64,000 nt of DNA from Shiella aurantiaca (GCA_030412945.1 JAUHJS010000003.1:187507-251506); one strand, 5' to 3'. Positions 36,113 to 45,914 are shown, counted from the stretch's first letter. Program-made: numbers and translations. Notes: generated by a model from the letters alone, not told the origin.

Positions 36113-37229
36113 AGAAAGCAGACCCGTTCTGTTGCAGGTTACCTTATTTATCATCACCCTCATTACCACCACTTTGGCGGGTAGTGAGTGGATCAGTGGC
36201 AAATTCATTTTCTTCACGCCCGGCTATTCTTGGGTCGATTTTGCGCAAGGTTTTCATTTCAGCATTCCTTTCTTGGGCATTTTGACTATACATGAGATGG
36301 GGCATTATTTGACCTCTCGTTGGTATAAAATCAAAACCACCTTGCCGTATTACCTTCCGGCTTGGTTTGGATTTATTGGTTTACCTTCCATTGGTACGCT
36401 TGGCGCGGTAATCAAAATCCAAGGCTTTACCCGCACGCGTCAACAGTATTTTGATATTGGTATTGCCGGCCCTTTAGCGGGTTTTGTGGCGGCTCTGGCC
36501 GTACTGTTTTATGGCTTTACCCACTTGCCTCCGCAAGAGCACATTTATAGTATACATCCTGAATATGAGCAATATGGAGCAGATTATGCCCAGCATGTAT
36601 ACAGTGATACCACAGAAAATCTGATATTGGGTACCAACTTGATTTTTGAGTTTTTCAAACAGCAAGTGGCCGATCCGGAGCTTTTGCCCAATGATAATGA
36701 GCTCATGCATTACCCTTATATTTTTGCGGGCTTTTTGGCACTTTTCTTCACGGCTCTTAATCTTATTCCTGTTGGTCAACTCGATGGCGGCCATGTCCTC
36801 TATGGCTTAATCGGGCCAAAAGGACATAAATATGTGGCTTCTGGATTGTTTGTGGTCTTTGTGTTTATGGCGGGGCTGGGTGTAATCACACCATTTGACG
36901 AAACGGAAAGCTTATTGTTCAATATTCCTCTCTATATCGGCTTTTTGTATTTGGTGTTTCATACCATGCCTTTGTCGCGGGCTATGGATAAACTCTTGCT
37001 AGCGGTGGCCTTGTTTACCCTTCAATTTGTTATTGCCTGGATCAATCCCACGGTGCAGGGCTTTGATGGATGGTTACTCTTCGCCTTTGTGATTGGCCGA
37101 TTTTTGGGTGTGCAACATCCTCCGGTGTACATCGACAAACCGCTGGATACCAAGCGTATCATTCTCGGCTATTTGGCTTTGTTGATTTTTGTCTTGTGCT
37201 TTAGCCCAACGCCATTGGCCTTTCAATAA
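36096..37229 (+). CDS. Site-2 protease-like M50 zinc metalloprotease
   Basis: A 377-residue multi-pass membrane protein. The zinc site HEMGHYL lies in an early helix near residue 66, and the third ligand is in NLIPVGQLDGGH near residue 227. Several further transmembrane helices follow. Members cleave substrates within the membrane, often anti-sigma factors or signal peptides; the substrate here is unknown. There is no PDZ domain, matching the plant EGY-like/Bacteroidota short form. It is translationally linked to the upstream HAD gene by overlap. Confidence 0.92.
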   Translation: MNIKNKESRPVLLQVTLFIITLITTTLAGSEWISGKFIFFTPGYSWVDFAQGFHFSIPFLGILTIHEMGHYLTSRWYKIKTTLPYYLPAWFGFIGLPSIGTLGAVIKIQGFTRTRQQYFDIGIAGPLAGFVAALAVLFYGFTHLPPQEHIYSIHPEYEQYGADYAQHVYSDTTENLILGTNLIFEFFKQQVADPELLPNDNELMHYPYIFAGFLALFFTALNLIPVGQLDGGHVLYGLIGPKGHKYVASGLFVVFVFMAGLGVITPFDETESLLFNIPLYIGFLYLVFHTMPLSRAMDKLLLAVALFTLQFVIAWINPTVQGFDGWLLFAFVIGRFLGVQHPPVYIDKPLDTKRIILGYLALLIFVLCFSPTPLAFQ

Positions 37230-37250
37230 AAAAGCCGCAATAAGCGGCTT
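37226..37250 (-). terminator. Intrinsic terminator for the rhodanese operon
   Basis: On the minus strand AAGCCGC pairs with GCGGCTT around TTATT, followed by TTTTTT. It lies 4 nt after the rhodanese stop. On the plus strand the T-run is poor, so it mainly serves the minus-strand operon. Confidence 0.8.
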
Positions 37251-37254
37251 AGAT

Positions 37255-37551
37255 TTACAATACAATATATCCTTCAATTCCCTGAAGCAGGTTGCGGACT
37301 TTGGTAAATCCTTGTTGCTCTAGGTATTTCTTGGCATTGGCCGAGCGGGCGCCCGAGCGACAATGCACAATCAGTTCCTCGTTTTTCCAATGCTCAATTT
37401 CCTCCAAACGCTCAGGAAGGGTATTCAAAGGAATATTGAGAGCGCCTATGTTTTTTTCTTCATATTCCCACACTTCGCGTACGTCTACAATGTGAAGGTT
37501 TTCATTAGCGCTAATACGTTTTTTCAATTCTACGGGTGTAATATCTTCCAT
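37255..37551 (-). CDS. Single-domain rhodanese-like protein
   Basis: A 98-residue rhodanese fold with active-site Cys64 in HCRSGARS and the family strand IVDVREVWEYE. It may carry persulfide sulfur or act as a phosphate/sulfur relay; substrate unknown. It is the last gene of the operon and starts within the stop of the T9SS protein gene (TAATG, 1-nt overlap). Confidence 0.9.
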   Translation of the reverse strand: MEDITPVELKKRISANENLHIVDVREVWEYEEKNIGALNIPLNTLPERLEEIEHWKNEELIVHCRSGARSANAKKYLEQQGFTKVRNLLQGIEGYIVL

Positions 37552-39356
37552 TATTCAATATAGATTTTTGTGTAAACAGGTGTATGTTGTTTTGTGCCTC
37601 TTAGGATATAGAGTCCCTGCGAGGTATTTTCTATTACTAAGGTATGGTTTTGATGATCGCGATGGTAGCTTTTCCAAGGCATTTCTTTCCCAGAAAGGTC
37701 AAAAATACGAATATCGTTGATTTGAGCCGAAAGGGTGATTTGGCCTTTGCTGGGGTTGGGGTATACGGCTATTTGCTCGGCTTTTTCGTCTATCCCATTG
37801 ATATCGGTGGGAGTGAAACGCACCCGAATCATAGGAGTAGAGGTGCCGGGATTCTGTTCCCAGATTTCATTGCTTTTCGAGTACAGGCGTTTACCAAACT
37901 GGGTATTGTTATCGAGTCCCACATAGATTTTACCATCTTCCAAATGCTGATAACCCACAAAAAACGTATCTGCGGCAATATACTGCGGTGCGGGTAAGGG
38001 ATACGAAGTGAAGTTGTTCATTCCTGGGGCTTTGCTTACTACAGCCGGATAGCGATAAATCTCTGCGCCCGGTCTTCCGTTTTCGCTTTGCCATATCACT
38101 AAATCTATGGTCGACAGACTAGAGGCTCCTTCATAGTTGACAAAGCAGATATCGATGGCGGAAAGCCGCTCGCCTTGTATTTGTCCAAACTTCAAAGCCA
38201 CTTGTGTATTTCGGCTGCTCGCACCTCCGGCATATTCCGCTGTACCGTCATCATAGGCATAGAAATCTTTAAGCGTAATTATTTGCCTAAGTGTATCGTT
38301 ATCAAAATATTCTTGCTCCGGGTCTTCTAAATAAGTTTTTAACAAGACTTCCACAGAATCCTTTCCCGCGACATCGGCATAGTCTTGCAGGGCTTGCGGA
38401 CTTATTACGCCAAGGTTTAAGGGAACGGCTGTAAGCGGTGCAGCTGAAAAAGCTGCCGAATTTGCCAAGGTTTGGATAAGCGTATCTTCCCCTAAGTTCC
38501 AAAGTTGAGAGGTGTAGGAATAGCTTTCGCTTTGGGTTCCTTCTTTTTGGGAAAAATATCCTGAAATAAGCGGACTGGAAGTGATTCTTGGCTGCATTAA
38601 TTGCCTAAGGGGTACTGCATAATATTCGCCAAAAGGTGCATGGGTATAGCGGGTAAGGGCGGCATCGGGGATGCGGGTATTTCTTTTACTTCGGTTTTTA
38701 TCCACTAGCACATAATCGATATTCCAGACATCAAATCGGCCGGAAAGATCGCAGAATGAGACAAATCGGAATCGGAATCCGGCATGTAACGTGGTGTTCT
38801 GTACAGGAATAAATTCTTGCTTAAAGCGATTGCTGAGGCCATCGGAGGAGGAGTAAACGGCCACATCTTGCCAACTTCCCCCATTGTCGGTTGTGAAAAA
38901 TTGCACAATCAGTCGGTCGGTGGTTTCTGGCTCAGCACCTAAACCGGCTAGTTGCCAAAAGAAACTGAGATATACGGAATCCGCATTGGTCAATCCATCC
39001 AAATTTATGGCCTTTGAGCTAAGTATATCGGCTGTACCATCGCCACTGTTAGTTTGATAAGGGCTTCCATCAATTTTTAGTCCATCGAGGCTCGCTACGT
39101 GGTAGCTAGGCGGATTGAGGGCTATGCTAGGATCGATAAATACATTGGGGCTTTCGGTCCAGCGAGCAGAAGAAAGTGTAGCCGATTCGGTGAAATCGTC
39201 CCGAAAAGGCAAAGAGAGGGTATCACTTAAGGCTTGTTGCGCATGGCGGATAATTTGGTTTTGGCTTCTGTCCAAACCTTTAATTTCCCACTGCGCCCAT
39301 GCCGCTTGGAAACCGAAAACGAGAAAAAGGAATATGCAATAACTTTGCTTAATCAT
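37551..39356 (-). CDS. T9SS-secreted protein with type A sorting domain
   Basis: A 601-residue exported protein. The signal peptide is MIKQSYCIFLFLVFGFQAAWA. The body is beta-rich: a jelly-roll-like region FRDDFTESATLSSARWTES, then an Ig-like segment, then VALKFGQIQGERLSAIDICF. It ends with the sorting domain VYPNPSKGQITLSAQINDIR to TKIYIE. No catalytic motif is recognised. The third in-frame ATG is chosen because it gives a clean signal peptide and overlaps the PASTA gene stop by 8 nt (ATGATTAA). Its place among cell-wall genes is unexpected for a cargo protein. Confidence 0.88.
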   Translation of the reverse strand: MIKQSYCIFLFLVFGFQAAWAQWEIKGLDRSQNQIIRHAQQALSDTLSLPFRDDFTESATLSSARWTESPNVFIDPSIALNPPSYHVASLDGLKIDGSPYQTNSGDGTADILSSKAINLDGLTNADSVYLSFFWQLAGLGAEPETTDRLIVQFFTTDNGGSWQDVAVYSSSDGLSNRFKQEFIPVQNTTLHAGFRFRFVSFCDLSGRFDVWNIDYVLVDKNRSKRNTRIPDAALTRYTHAPFGEYYAVPLRQLMQPRITSSPLISGYFSQKEGTQSESYSYTSQLWNLGEDTLIQTLANSAAFSAAPLTAVPLNLGVISPQALQDYADVAGKDSVEVLLKTYLEDPEQEYFDNDTLRQIITLKDFYAYDDGTAEYAGGASSRNTQVALKFGQIQGERLSAIDICFVNYEGASSLSTIDLVIWQSENGRPGAEIYRYPAVVSKAPGMNNFTSYPLPAPQYIAADTFFVGYQHLEDGKIYVGLDNNTQFGKRLYSKSNEIWEQNPGTSTPMIRVRFTPTDINGIDEKAEQIAVYPNPSKGQITLSAQINDIRIFDLSGKEMPWKSYHRDHQNHTLVIENTSQGLYILRGTKQHTPVYTKIYIE

Positions 39357-40155
39357 CTTCCGCATCCAAATCGCCAACAATTACATCTTCTGCTGAGGCA
39401 TCGGCTTCGGCAATGACCAGTTCAATGTAGTCACCCACTTTCACCGATTGTCCGGCCGGAGGAAATTGTCTTAGGACTAAGCCCGGCTCCATTTGTGAAC
39501 TGATTTCAGTAGAGGTTTTCTTGATTTTGAGTCCTGAGCCCGCCAAAATAAAGGAAGCATCTTCTTGGTCCATACCTATTACATTCGGAATGGCAAAAGA
39601 TTTACCCAAACCATCGCCCACAATAAGGTCGATTTTAGAACCCTTGGGAATGAAATCGCCCTCTGCAATATCTTTACCGGAATATTTTTGTTCTAATACC
39701 GCGTTTTGGAATTGGTGAGGTACATAGCGTATATCACCTAGAATCAAGCCATAACTTTGGAGCACCAATTGGGCATTTTTTAGTGAACCATCTATCAGTT
39801 TCGGCATTTTTACCTTAGGTGGCGTGGTGGCATTCAGGCTCAGGTAGATTTTGCGATTTTCCTTTACTTTTGACCCTGCTTTCGGAAACTGCTTAAGCAC
39901 AGCCAGTGGAGGATATTCTGCTGAGTAACTAGAGTCGGGATTTACCTCAAAACGCATATCGCGCTCCGTCAAAAACTCATCGAGCTCATCTAAAGGCATG
40001 CCGATAAGGTTGGGTACGGTCAGCGTTTCACCATGATTGGTAGCCGAGGGGAGATAGAGGTAAAAGAAAAAAAGCAGCACAATGAGCAAGCTCCCTATCA
40101 TCACGGATAAATGGATGAGCAAATCTTTCAGGCTGTTGATTTGAAAAAGTTTCAT
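39349..40155 (-). CDS. Membrane-anchored PASTA-domain protein
   Basis: A 268-residue protein with one N-terminal transmembrane helix (residues 15-36, LSVMIGSLLIVLLFFFYLYL) and three PASTA repeats (about 44-110, 112-182, 185-255; VPNLIGMPLDELDEFL, MPKLIDGSLKNAQLVL, IPNVIGMDQEDASFIL), ending in an acidic tail. PASTA domains bind peptidoglycan fragments or beta-lactams in kinases and PBPs. No kinase or transpeptidase domain is attached here. It overlaps the Ddl stop by 4 nt (ATGA), consistent with coupled expression and a cell-wall role. Confidence 0.93.
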   Translation of the reverse strand: MKLFQINSLKDLLIHLSVMIGSLLIVLLFFFYLYLPSATNHGETLTVPNLIGMPLDELDEFLTERDMRFEVNPDSSYSAEYPPLAVLKQFPKAGSKVKENRKIYLSLNATTPPKVKMPKLIDGSLKNAQLVLQSYGLILGDIRYVPHQFQNAVLEQKYSGKDIAEGDFIPKGSKIDLIVGDGLGKSFAIPNVIGMDQEDASFILAGSGLKIKKTSTEISSQMEPGLVLRQFPPAGQSVKVGDYIELVIAEADASAEDVIVGDLDAEDD

Positions 40156-42848
40156 ACGTGAGCAGTTTTATGTAAGCGTTTCATGCCAAAATCGAGGATG
40201 GCATCAATAAAGTCGTAAGGTTTGTAGCCATTAATGGCCGTTTGGTGAAAAATACAGGTAGCGGGGGTCATGCCCGGTAGTGAGTTCACCTCAATAATAT
40301 AGGTTTCTACCTTGCCCGATTCGTAAATCTTCACAAAGGCATCAATCCGTGCGTAGCCTTCCACATTCAATACGCGAGCGGCTTTTTCTAATTCGGCTCT
40401 TACCTGAGCAGAAATATTGGCTCTTTGGGCTTCATTGCGCGAAAAGCGGGCCGGAGTAATGTTCTGACCTTCGCCCGCCAAGAATTTCTCTTCCAGCGAT
40501 AATACCTCGCCTGTGGCCAAGGCCTCAGACGGTTCAAAAACCTCATATACCAAAGAACCATCGGCTGCATAGCGTGTCAATAGCCCGCCTGTGATTTCCA
40601 TGAAGTGCTGGGCATTGCCTTTTTCTATCAGGGTTTCTACCACAAAGAAATTCTTCTTGGGGAATTCCTCATTAGCTTTTAGCTGTAAAATGGCCACCTC
40701 CTTGGCGCTTAGCTCTCCTTCTAGTGGGCGGAACATCAGTTCGGTAAAGGCAACAAACTCTTCCCTTGTTTTGATTTTTTTTACGGCCGAGCTACATCCA
40801 TCATCCGCAGGCTTAACGATAAAGGGATAGCGGAATTGTGCTTCTACGTTCGCAATAAGGTTTTGCGAATTGGCGCGCCATTGGTCTTCCCATACCAAGA
40901 AGTGGTCGGCTACCAATAGGCCATTTTGGCGAAGCAATTCATTGGTATCAAACTTATTGATAGTCAATTGACTGCTGGCTATGCCTGAGCCGTTGTAGGG
41001 GATAGCATGCTTTTCCAGTTCAGCTTGCACGGCTCCATCTTCTCCCGGGCGTCCGTGTAGGGCGATAAAGCAGGCATCGCACATCTGCGCCAATTGGGCA
41101 TAATCGATTGCTTGAAAATCGGTACGGCTACCACCTGTATATTTTTCGGTGAGCGGCTGGGCCTGTTGAATAATTTCTTGCAGTTTGGGATGCTTATGTT
41201 GTCCATTCAGCTGGGCATGCACCTTTTCTTTGATGTCATCGGCATTGTCTTTCAGCATGATATTGACCGGAAGCACATATAATTCGTGCTTGGCCTCATT
41301 GCCCGTCAGGAAAATCGGAATAGGAGCATATTTGCTGGAAGAAGAAAGTTTTTCAAAAATATTGCGACCGCTTTCTACCGAGATGTGGCGCTCGGAAGAG
41401 AATCCGCCCATAATCACCGCCACACGGTTCTTTTCCTTATTGGCCAGATGCATTTGCCCGATTTGGCTATCCAGTTTTTCAAGCTGCTGGCGCAGCAGGG
41501 TGTTGTTTTTACCCGATTTGATACGCTCCACCAAAGAGGTACGAATAATATAGGTTAGAAATTGAGAAGGCGTAAGCCCGATTTCAGCAGCCTGATGGAA
41601 GAAAAAGGATGAAGGCAACATCCCCGAAGTGGTATTGGGGTCGTTCAGGAATATATCTCCTTTATCAGTAATAAATCCATCAATACGGGCATATACTTGG
41701 CAATGCAAGGCGGAAAAAAGGCGCTCACATTCATGTCGTATGGCATCAATAGAGGCATCATCCACCTGAATGGGCGTGATCTTTCGGCTCATGCCGGGCA
41801 AGTATTTAGAACGATAGTCGAACAGCTGGCTACCTTTAATAATTTCAGTTGGCGGTAGGGCCATAGGGCTGTCGTCTGCTTGCTGGATTACAATACAGCT
41901 AAATTCTTTGCCTTTGATAAACGATTCAATCAGCACTTGCTCTTCCGAATCGCGACTGGTAAGCTGAATATGTTTTTCTCCGGCCGATGCAGCTTGGTCG
42001 AGGTAATGCCAAAGGGCATCTGGAGTATGAATTAAAGTCTTTTCATGGAAAGCCGGAAGTCCAATTCCCTCACGGATGTCCGTAAGGGTAATCAGCGCGC
42101 TTCTTTTTTGAGAATCGCTAAGGCTTTTCCAATGTGTGAGGTCTATGCTTTTGATAAACAAGCTACGGTTGATGGCGTCCTCGAAAAGGGAGAAATTATC
42201 TTCTTTGAGCACCGATACGCCAATGGAACTTCCCTGATGGGGCGATTTGATTACCATCGGCAAGCCAATCTGCTGCTTTATTTCTTGGTAAATAGTCTCT
42301 TTAATGCTGGTATTCAGCCAGTTGTTTCTGCTTATAGTCGTTTTACTTGGACTCTTAAATCCAGCGGCAACCATCAAGTCTTTTTGAATGGTTTTGCTAA
42401 TGCCAATGGCGCTAGGCAATACCCCCGAACCTGAGTAGGGGATTTGGTACCATTCCAATAGACCTTGAATATTGCCATCTTCCCCGTAAGGGCCATGCAG
42501 GGCCAAAAAGGCAAAATCGAAATGGGTAGCAAAATCTTTGGGCTGAAGGGGAGTGCCCACACTGCGCATGATGGCATCCAATTCTTCTTCACTCGCCTGT
42601 AGCGATTCAATATATATCTGAAAATAATGAGCCGATTCCGGACTAAACTGAGCGGGTGGATAGAAATCGCGAATGGTGCCTTTGTAGAGATATTCCCAAT
42701 TCAACAAAATGAAGTTTCCCAAACTATCGATAAAGATGGGCACTGCCTCAAAAAGTGATTTGTTGAGGTTATCGAAAACGGTACGGCCTCCGGCAAATGA
42801 AATCTCTCTTTCTCGAGATTGTCCTCCAAAAAATATTCCTATTCTCAC
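40152..42848 (-). CDS. ddl: Tandem-fused D-alanine--D-alanine ligase (two ATP-grasp Ddl modules)
   Basis: Makes D-Ala-D-Ala for peptidoglycan. At 898 residues it is over twice the usual 300-370. Module 1 (about 1-455) has GGQSREREISFAGG, LHGPYGEDGNIQGLLE, VIKSPHQGSS, the FDYRSKYLPG loop and NDPNTTSGM. Module 2 (about 466-898) repeats the set: GGFSSERHISVESG, LHGRPGEDGAVQAELE, IVKPADDGCSS and IEVNSLPGMT. Its omega-loop reads EEKFLAGEGQ, with Phe where the catalytic Tyr of E. coli DdlB (Tyr216) is expected. Both look ligase-like but have diverged. The start is GTG. It overlaps the PASTA gene. Confidence 0.93.
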   Translation of the reverse strand: MRIGIFFGGQSREREISFAGGRTVFDNLNKSLFEAVPIFIDSLGNFILLNWEYLYKGTIRDFYPPAQFSPESAHYFQIYIESLQASEEELDAIMRSVGTPLQPKDFATHFDFAFLALHGPYGEDGNIQGLLEWYQIPYSGSGVLPSAIGISKTIQKDLMVAAGFKSPSKTTISRNNWLNTSIKETIYQEIKQQIGLPMVIKSPHQGSSIGVSVLKEDNFSLFEDAINRSLFIKSIDLTHWKSLSDSQKRSALITLTDIREGIGLPAFHEKTLIHTPDALWHYLDQAASAGEKHIQLTSRDSEEQVLIESFIKGKEFSCIVIQQADDSPMALPPTEIIKGSQLFDYRSKYLPGMSRKITPIQVDDASIDAIRHECERLFSALHCQVYARIDGFITDKGDIFLNDPNTTSGMLPSSFFFHQAAEIGLTPSQFLTYIIRTSLVERIKSGKNNTLLRQQLEKLDSQIGQMHLANKEKNRVAVIMGGFSSERHISVESGRNIFEKLSSSSKYAPIPIFLTGNEAKHELYVLPVNIMLKDNADDIKEKVHAQLNGQHKHPKLQEIIQQAQPLTEKYTGGSRTDFQAIDYAQLAQMCDACFIALHGRPGEDGAVQAELEKHAIPYNGSGIASSQLTINKFDTNELLRQNGLLVADHFLVWEDQWRANSQNLIANVEAQFRYPFIVKPADDGCSSAVKKIKTREEFVAFTELMFRPLEGELSAKEVAILQLKANEEFPKKNFFVVETLIEKGNAQHFMEITGGLLTRYAADGSLVYEVFEPSEALATGEVLSLEEKFLAGEGQNITPARFSRNEAQRANISAQVRAELEKAARVLNVEGYARIDAFVKIYESGKVETYIIEVNSLPGMTPATCIFHQTAINGYKPYDFIDAILDFGMKRLHKTAHV

Positions 42849-42891
42849 GATTTGTTCAAGTTAAGGTATGGCATGGGGCATAGCCCACCCA

Positions 42892-42899
42892 CAAATATA
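42892..42899 (-). promoter_or_regulatory. Candidate -7 box for the ddl operon
   Basis: TATATTTG on the minus strand matches TAnnTTTG, 43 nt before the GTG start and inside the 59-nt gap after the M43 protease gene. No TTG is found at the -33 distance. Confidence 0.35.
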
Positions 42900-42907
42900 T
42901 ATAAAAC

Positions 42908-45900
42908 CTATTGCCGTACGATAATCTTGCGCGTTACATTCGTTTTTTCTCCACGCAAGCGCACAAAATACAACCCATTGGGTGCCGATCGCATATCTAC
43001 CGGGTAGCTTTGGTTTAAGGCTTGAGATATATACTGTTCTTGATAAACATGGCCCTGTATATCAGTTATTTGCAATAGAATATCCTCTTTTTCGGATAGA
43101 TTCATACTCAAGGTAAAAGTACCACTGCTGGGGTTCGGGAAAAGAGTAAGTGACTGATTGGCAAAAAGATAATTCAGCTCACTGGTATAAATATCGATGT
43201 TGTCGAGGTAGAGGGTATTACCATAACCATTGACCAATACCAAGGCGATTTGTATTTCATCCTGACCGATGTATTGGGATAAATCAACCGTTAGGCGTTT
43301 CCATTCTCCTTGCTGATGCAACCATGGAATATAGGAAATCGTGCTAGAAAGTTCGCTTCCATAGGCCTTCCAAGCTAAATCAGAAAAACCTTCATCGCAG
43401 TTGGTGGCAACGAGTACTTTCACCGAATCCGCAAAGTTGGGGTTGTAGGCATAATTTATATCAAAGCCAAGCTTCAGGTAGTCGAGCTTGGAAGGGGAAA
43501 TAGGCGGACTAATAATCCATGTTTCGGCTCCTTTTTCAGGATTTCTGTGGAAAGGGAATTCCAGGAATGTATTGTTGTTTTGATATACTTGATCAAAAGC
43601 CAGTTCATGATTCGGAGAAACTACCCGCCAGCTTGTCCACGGGTTGGAGGCTGTAAAATGTTGGCGCAAAGGCGCTTGTTCTGGTTCGCTTTGTACTACC
43701 AAACTGCGTATAGCCACATTGTCGCTAGGGTCTTCCTCAGTACGTTGATTTGGCGACAGCAAACTTAGGGTGATGGTATTTTCTTCCGTGCTTTCTACCG
43801 CAAAGACTTCTTCAAGTTCTATAAAACTCTTGGAAAGAAGGGGTGCATCAAAAACTATCTCTCGCTCTTCTAATACTTGATTGTTCAGTTCTTTTCGGAG
43901 GGTCACAGATTGTAAAGCTTCACTACCCTGATTGCTAATTATGTAGCGCACGGCTTGGCCCTCGCACCAAACACCATCTGTAGCACTAAAGGCAATTGCT
44001 GCATCGTATGTAGTGGATTTCTTTCCCTCAAGGCGGAAATTTTTTAAGTATAGATGGTTTCCTTCCCCGCTTTGGCTAATAAAAGCCAATTGGATTTCAC
44101 GCCCACTGAAAGCACTCAGGTCTATAGTTTCCTCGCGCCATTGCAGGCGGAGCGTGGGGGTAAAACTAGTATTTTGTTGGGCTACGGTTGCTATTTGAAC
44201 GCCAAATTTTTGATAGACAGGGCTTACTAAACTAAAGGTACTTCCACAATCTTCGGAGAGAGAAATAATCAGGCCATCACGCTGCTTGTCTGGATTGGCA
44301 CTATAGGCCACCTGAAAACGGAGGGTGGCTTGCTGGTAGTCGCTGAGGTCGAAAATGGGGCTAATAAGGTAGTCGAATTCACCATAACCGTTTTCATAAC
44401 CGAGATTGGGCATTTTTACGGCTGTAGCATTATTGGCCAAGTTTACCAGCTCCCAAGTGGCGGATTGGTCGGGGTTGACAATGCGCCATTTATCCTCCAC
44501 ATCTGCCCAATTAGTAGCATAGCCGGGTAGTACCGTTTCGGGGAGAAATACCTCCTGAATCAGCACATTGTTAGCCCCATTTTGGTCAGTATTATTATTC
44601 ACATCACTCAATCGGAATTCAAAATCATAACCACCCGTTTGTGCTAAGGTAAATCCTCCAAAGCTTACCTCTAGGATTTCTAAAGGCGCTAAAGAAGTAG
44701 TGATGGGAATACTCTCTTTCGGTTCACCATTTACCAATAAACTGACAGTGAAGTTGCCGGAGATTTGAACGGCATAATTCCGTACGCTTACTTTGGGCGC
44801 TACAAATCCATTGCAAATCCCCTGAGTAGGTGCCAACACTTCGCGCAAGCCTACATCGCTTTGGTATTGAATGGGTGGGTTTTTACCTTTTGAGGTCAAG
44901 AGGCTTTTTCGCCTTGGGCTGCTTTCTAGCACCAAGCGCATACGGTTCTTTTGGTCGAAGGTGAAGAGGTTCATGCACACATCATCGGTATAATCCATGT
45001 AGTTTTGAATCATATCTAGTGAGTTGCAGGTACTTTTTCGGAGGTTGCAACCAAGGGTAGATGTACTCGCCAATGGGGTGTCATTGCAGAAATCATCTGC
45101 CGAGCAGCCACCATCGCCCCAGATATGGCGCAGGCCAAAGAAATGCCCGATTTCGTGCGTGGCCGTGCGACCGCGACTAAAATCATCTGCATTAAATCCT
45201 GTTCCGAAATACAGGTAGTTCACCACCACGCCATCGGTAAAGCGGTTATTGTTAGAATCTTCCAAGCCTTGCAATTCTGAAACCGGAAACTGGGCATATC
45301 CTAGTAAGTTGCCGCTCAAAGGCGCTACCCAGATATTGAGGTAGTCTTCTGCAGGCCAGTAGCTCAGGGCTTTCAGATTGATGTTGTCATTATCTGAATA
45401 CGTGGTTTTATAGCCTTTCACCCTAACAATGCCATCGGTAGCGATTCCTTCCGGGTCAGATTTCGCCAACACAAATTCGATTTCGCTATCAGCCGCTACG
45501 GCTTGAAATTCAGATAAAGTCTCTGAACGGTCGGCATTACTGCGTCTGAAGTCTTCGTTTAGCGTAATGATTTGATTCAGGATTTGTTCGGTAGGGATAT
45601 TACTTCCTTCTCCCAAAGCTTCGCCATTATGGATGATATGCACTACTACGGGTACGGTAAGCACTGCTTGCTGAGAAGAGTAAGCCCCTTGGCGTAAGGC
45701 TTTTTCTTCGGCCCTTTTTTGTAACCAGTTCTCAAATTGAGGGATGGATTCAATTAGGGGATTTTTCTCTGCTTGCTGTTGGTATAAAGTATGAGTTGCA
45801 CACTTTTCCTGCGCCCACAGCATTGGGCTAAAACAACAAAAGGCCATTAGGAAAATGACCTTTTGTATAAATTTTGGTATGTGTGCGCTCACCCACATGC

Positions 45901-45910
45901 TTGCTTGCAT
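42908..45910 (-). CDS. T9SS-secreted M43 (pappalysin-type) metalloprotease
   Basis: A 1000-residue exported protease. After the signal region (VIFLMAFCCFSPMLWAQ) and a propeptide comes the metzincin site HEIGHFFGLRH near residue 250, with the Met-turn QNYMDYTDD about 55 residues later; this is the M43 cytophagalysin pattern. A CARDB-like and two MAM/jelly-roll-like segments follow (FEFRLSDVNNNTDQ; DYLISPIFDLSDYQQATLRF; LYLDNIDIY). The end is a type A sorting domain (LFPNPSSGTFTLSMNL to KIIVRQ). The start is uncertain among ATGs at 45910 and 45898. It lies 4 nt after a NifU-domain gene. Confidence 0.92.
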   Translation of the reverse strand: MQASMWVSAHIPKFIQKVIFLMAFCCFSPMLWAQEKCATHTLYQQQAEKNPLIESIPQFENWLQKRAEEKALRQGAYSSQQAVLTVPVVVHIIHNGEALGEGSNIPTEQILNQIITLNEDFRRSNADRSETLSEFQAVAADSEIEFVLAKSDPEGIATDGIVRVKGYKTTYSDNDNINLKALSYWPAEDYLNIWVAPLSGNLLGYAQFPVSELQGLEDSNNNRFTDGVVVNYLYFGTGFNADDFSRGRTATHEIGHFFGLRHIWGDGGCSADDFCNDTPLASTSTLGCNLRKSTCNSLDMIQNYMDYTDDVCMNLFTFDQKNRMRLVLESSPRRKSLLTSKGKNPPIQYQSDVGLREVLAPTQGICNGFVAPKVSVRNYAVQISGNFTVSLLVNGEPKESIPITTSLAPLEILEVSFGGFTLAQTGGYDFEFRLSDVNNNTDQNGANNVLIQEVFLPETVLPGYATNWADVEDKWRIVNPDQSATWELVNLANNATAVKMPNLGYENGYGEFDYLISPIFDLSDYQQATLRFQVAYSANPDKQRDGLIISLSEDCGSTFSLVSPVYQKFGVQIATVAQQNTSFTPTLRLQWREETIDLSAFSGREIQLAFISQSGEGNHLYLKNFRLEGKKSTTYDAAIAFSATDGVWCEGQAVRYIISNQGSEALQSVTLRKELNNQVLEEREIVFDAPLLSKSFIELEEVFAVESTEENTITLSLLSPNQRTEEDPSDNVAIRSLVVQSEPEQAPLRQHFTASNPWTSWRVVSPNHELAFDQVYQNNNTFLEFPFHRNPEKGAETWIISPPISPSKLDYLKLGFDINYAYNPNFADSVKVLVATNCDEGFSDLAWKAYGSELSSTISYIPWLHQQGEWKRLTVDLSQYIGQDEIQIALVLVNGYGNTLYLDNIDIYTSELNYLFANQSLTLFPNPSSGTFTLSMNLSEKEDILLQITDIQGHVYQEQYISQALNQSYPVDMRSAPNGLYFVRLRGEKTNVTRKIIVRQ

Positions 45911-45914
45911 TTTC

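Noticed and set aside
42849-42907. GGGC-TAT-GCCC hairpin between the M43 protease and ddl genes as a terminator
   Set aside because: The stem is only 4 bp and there is no T-run on either strand.
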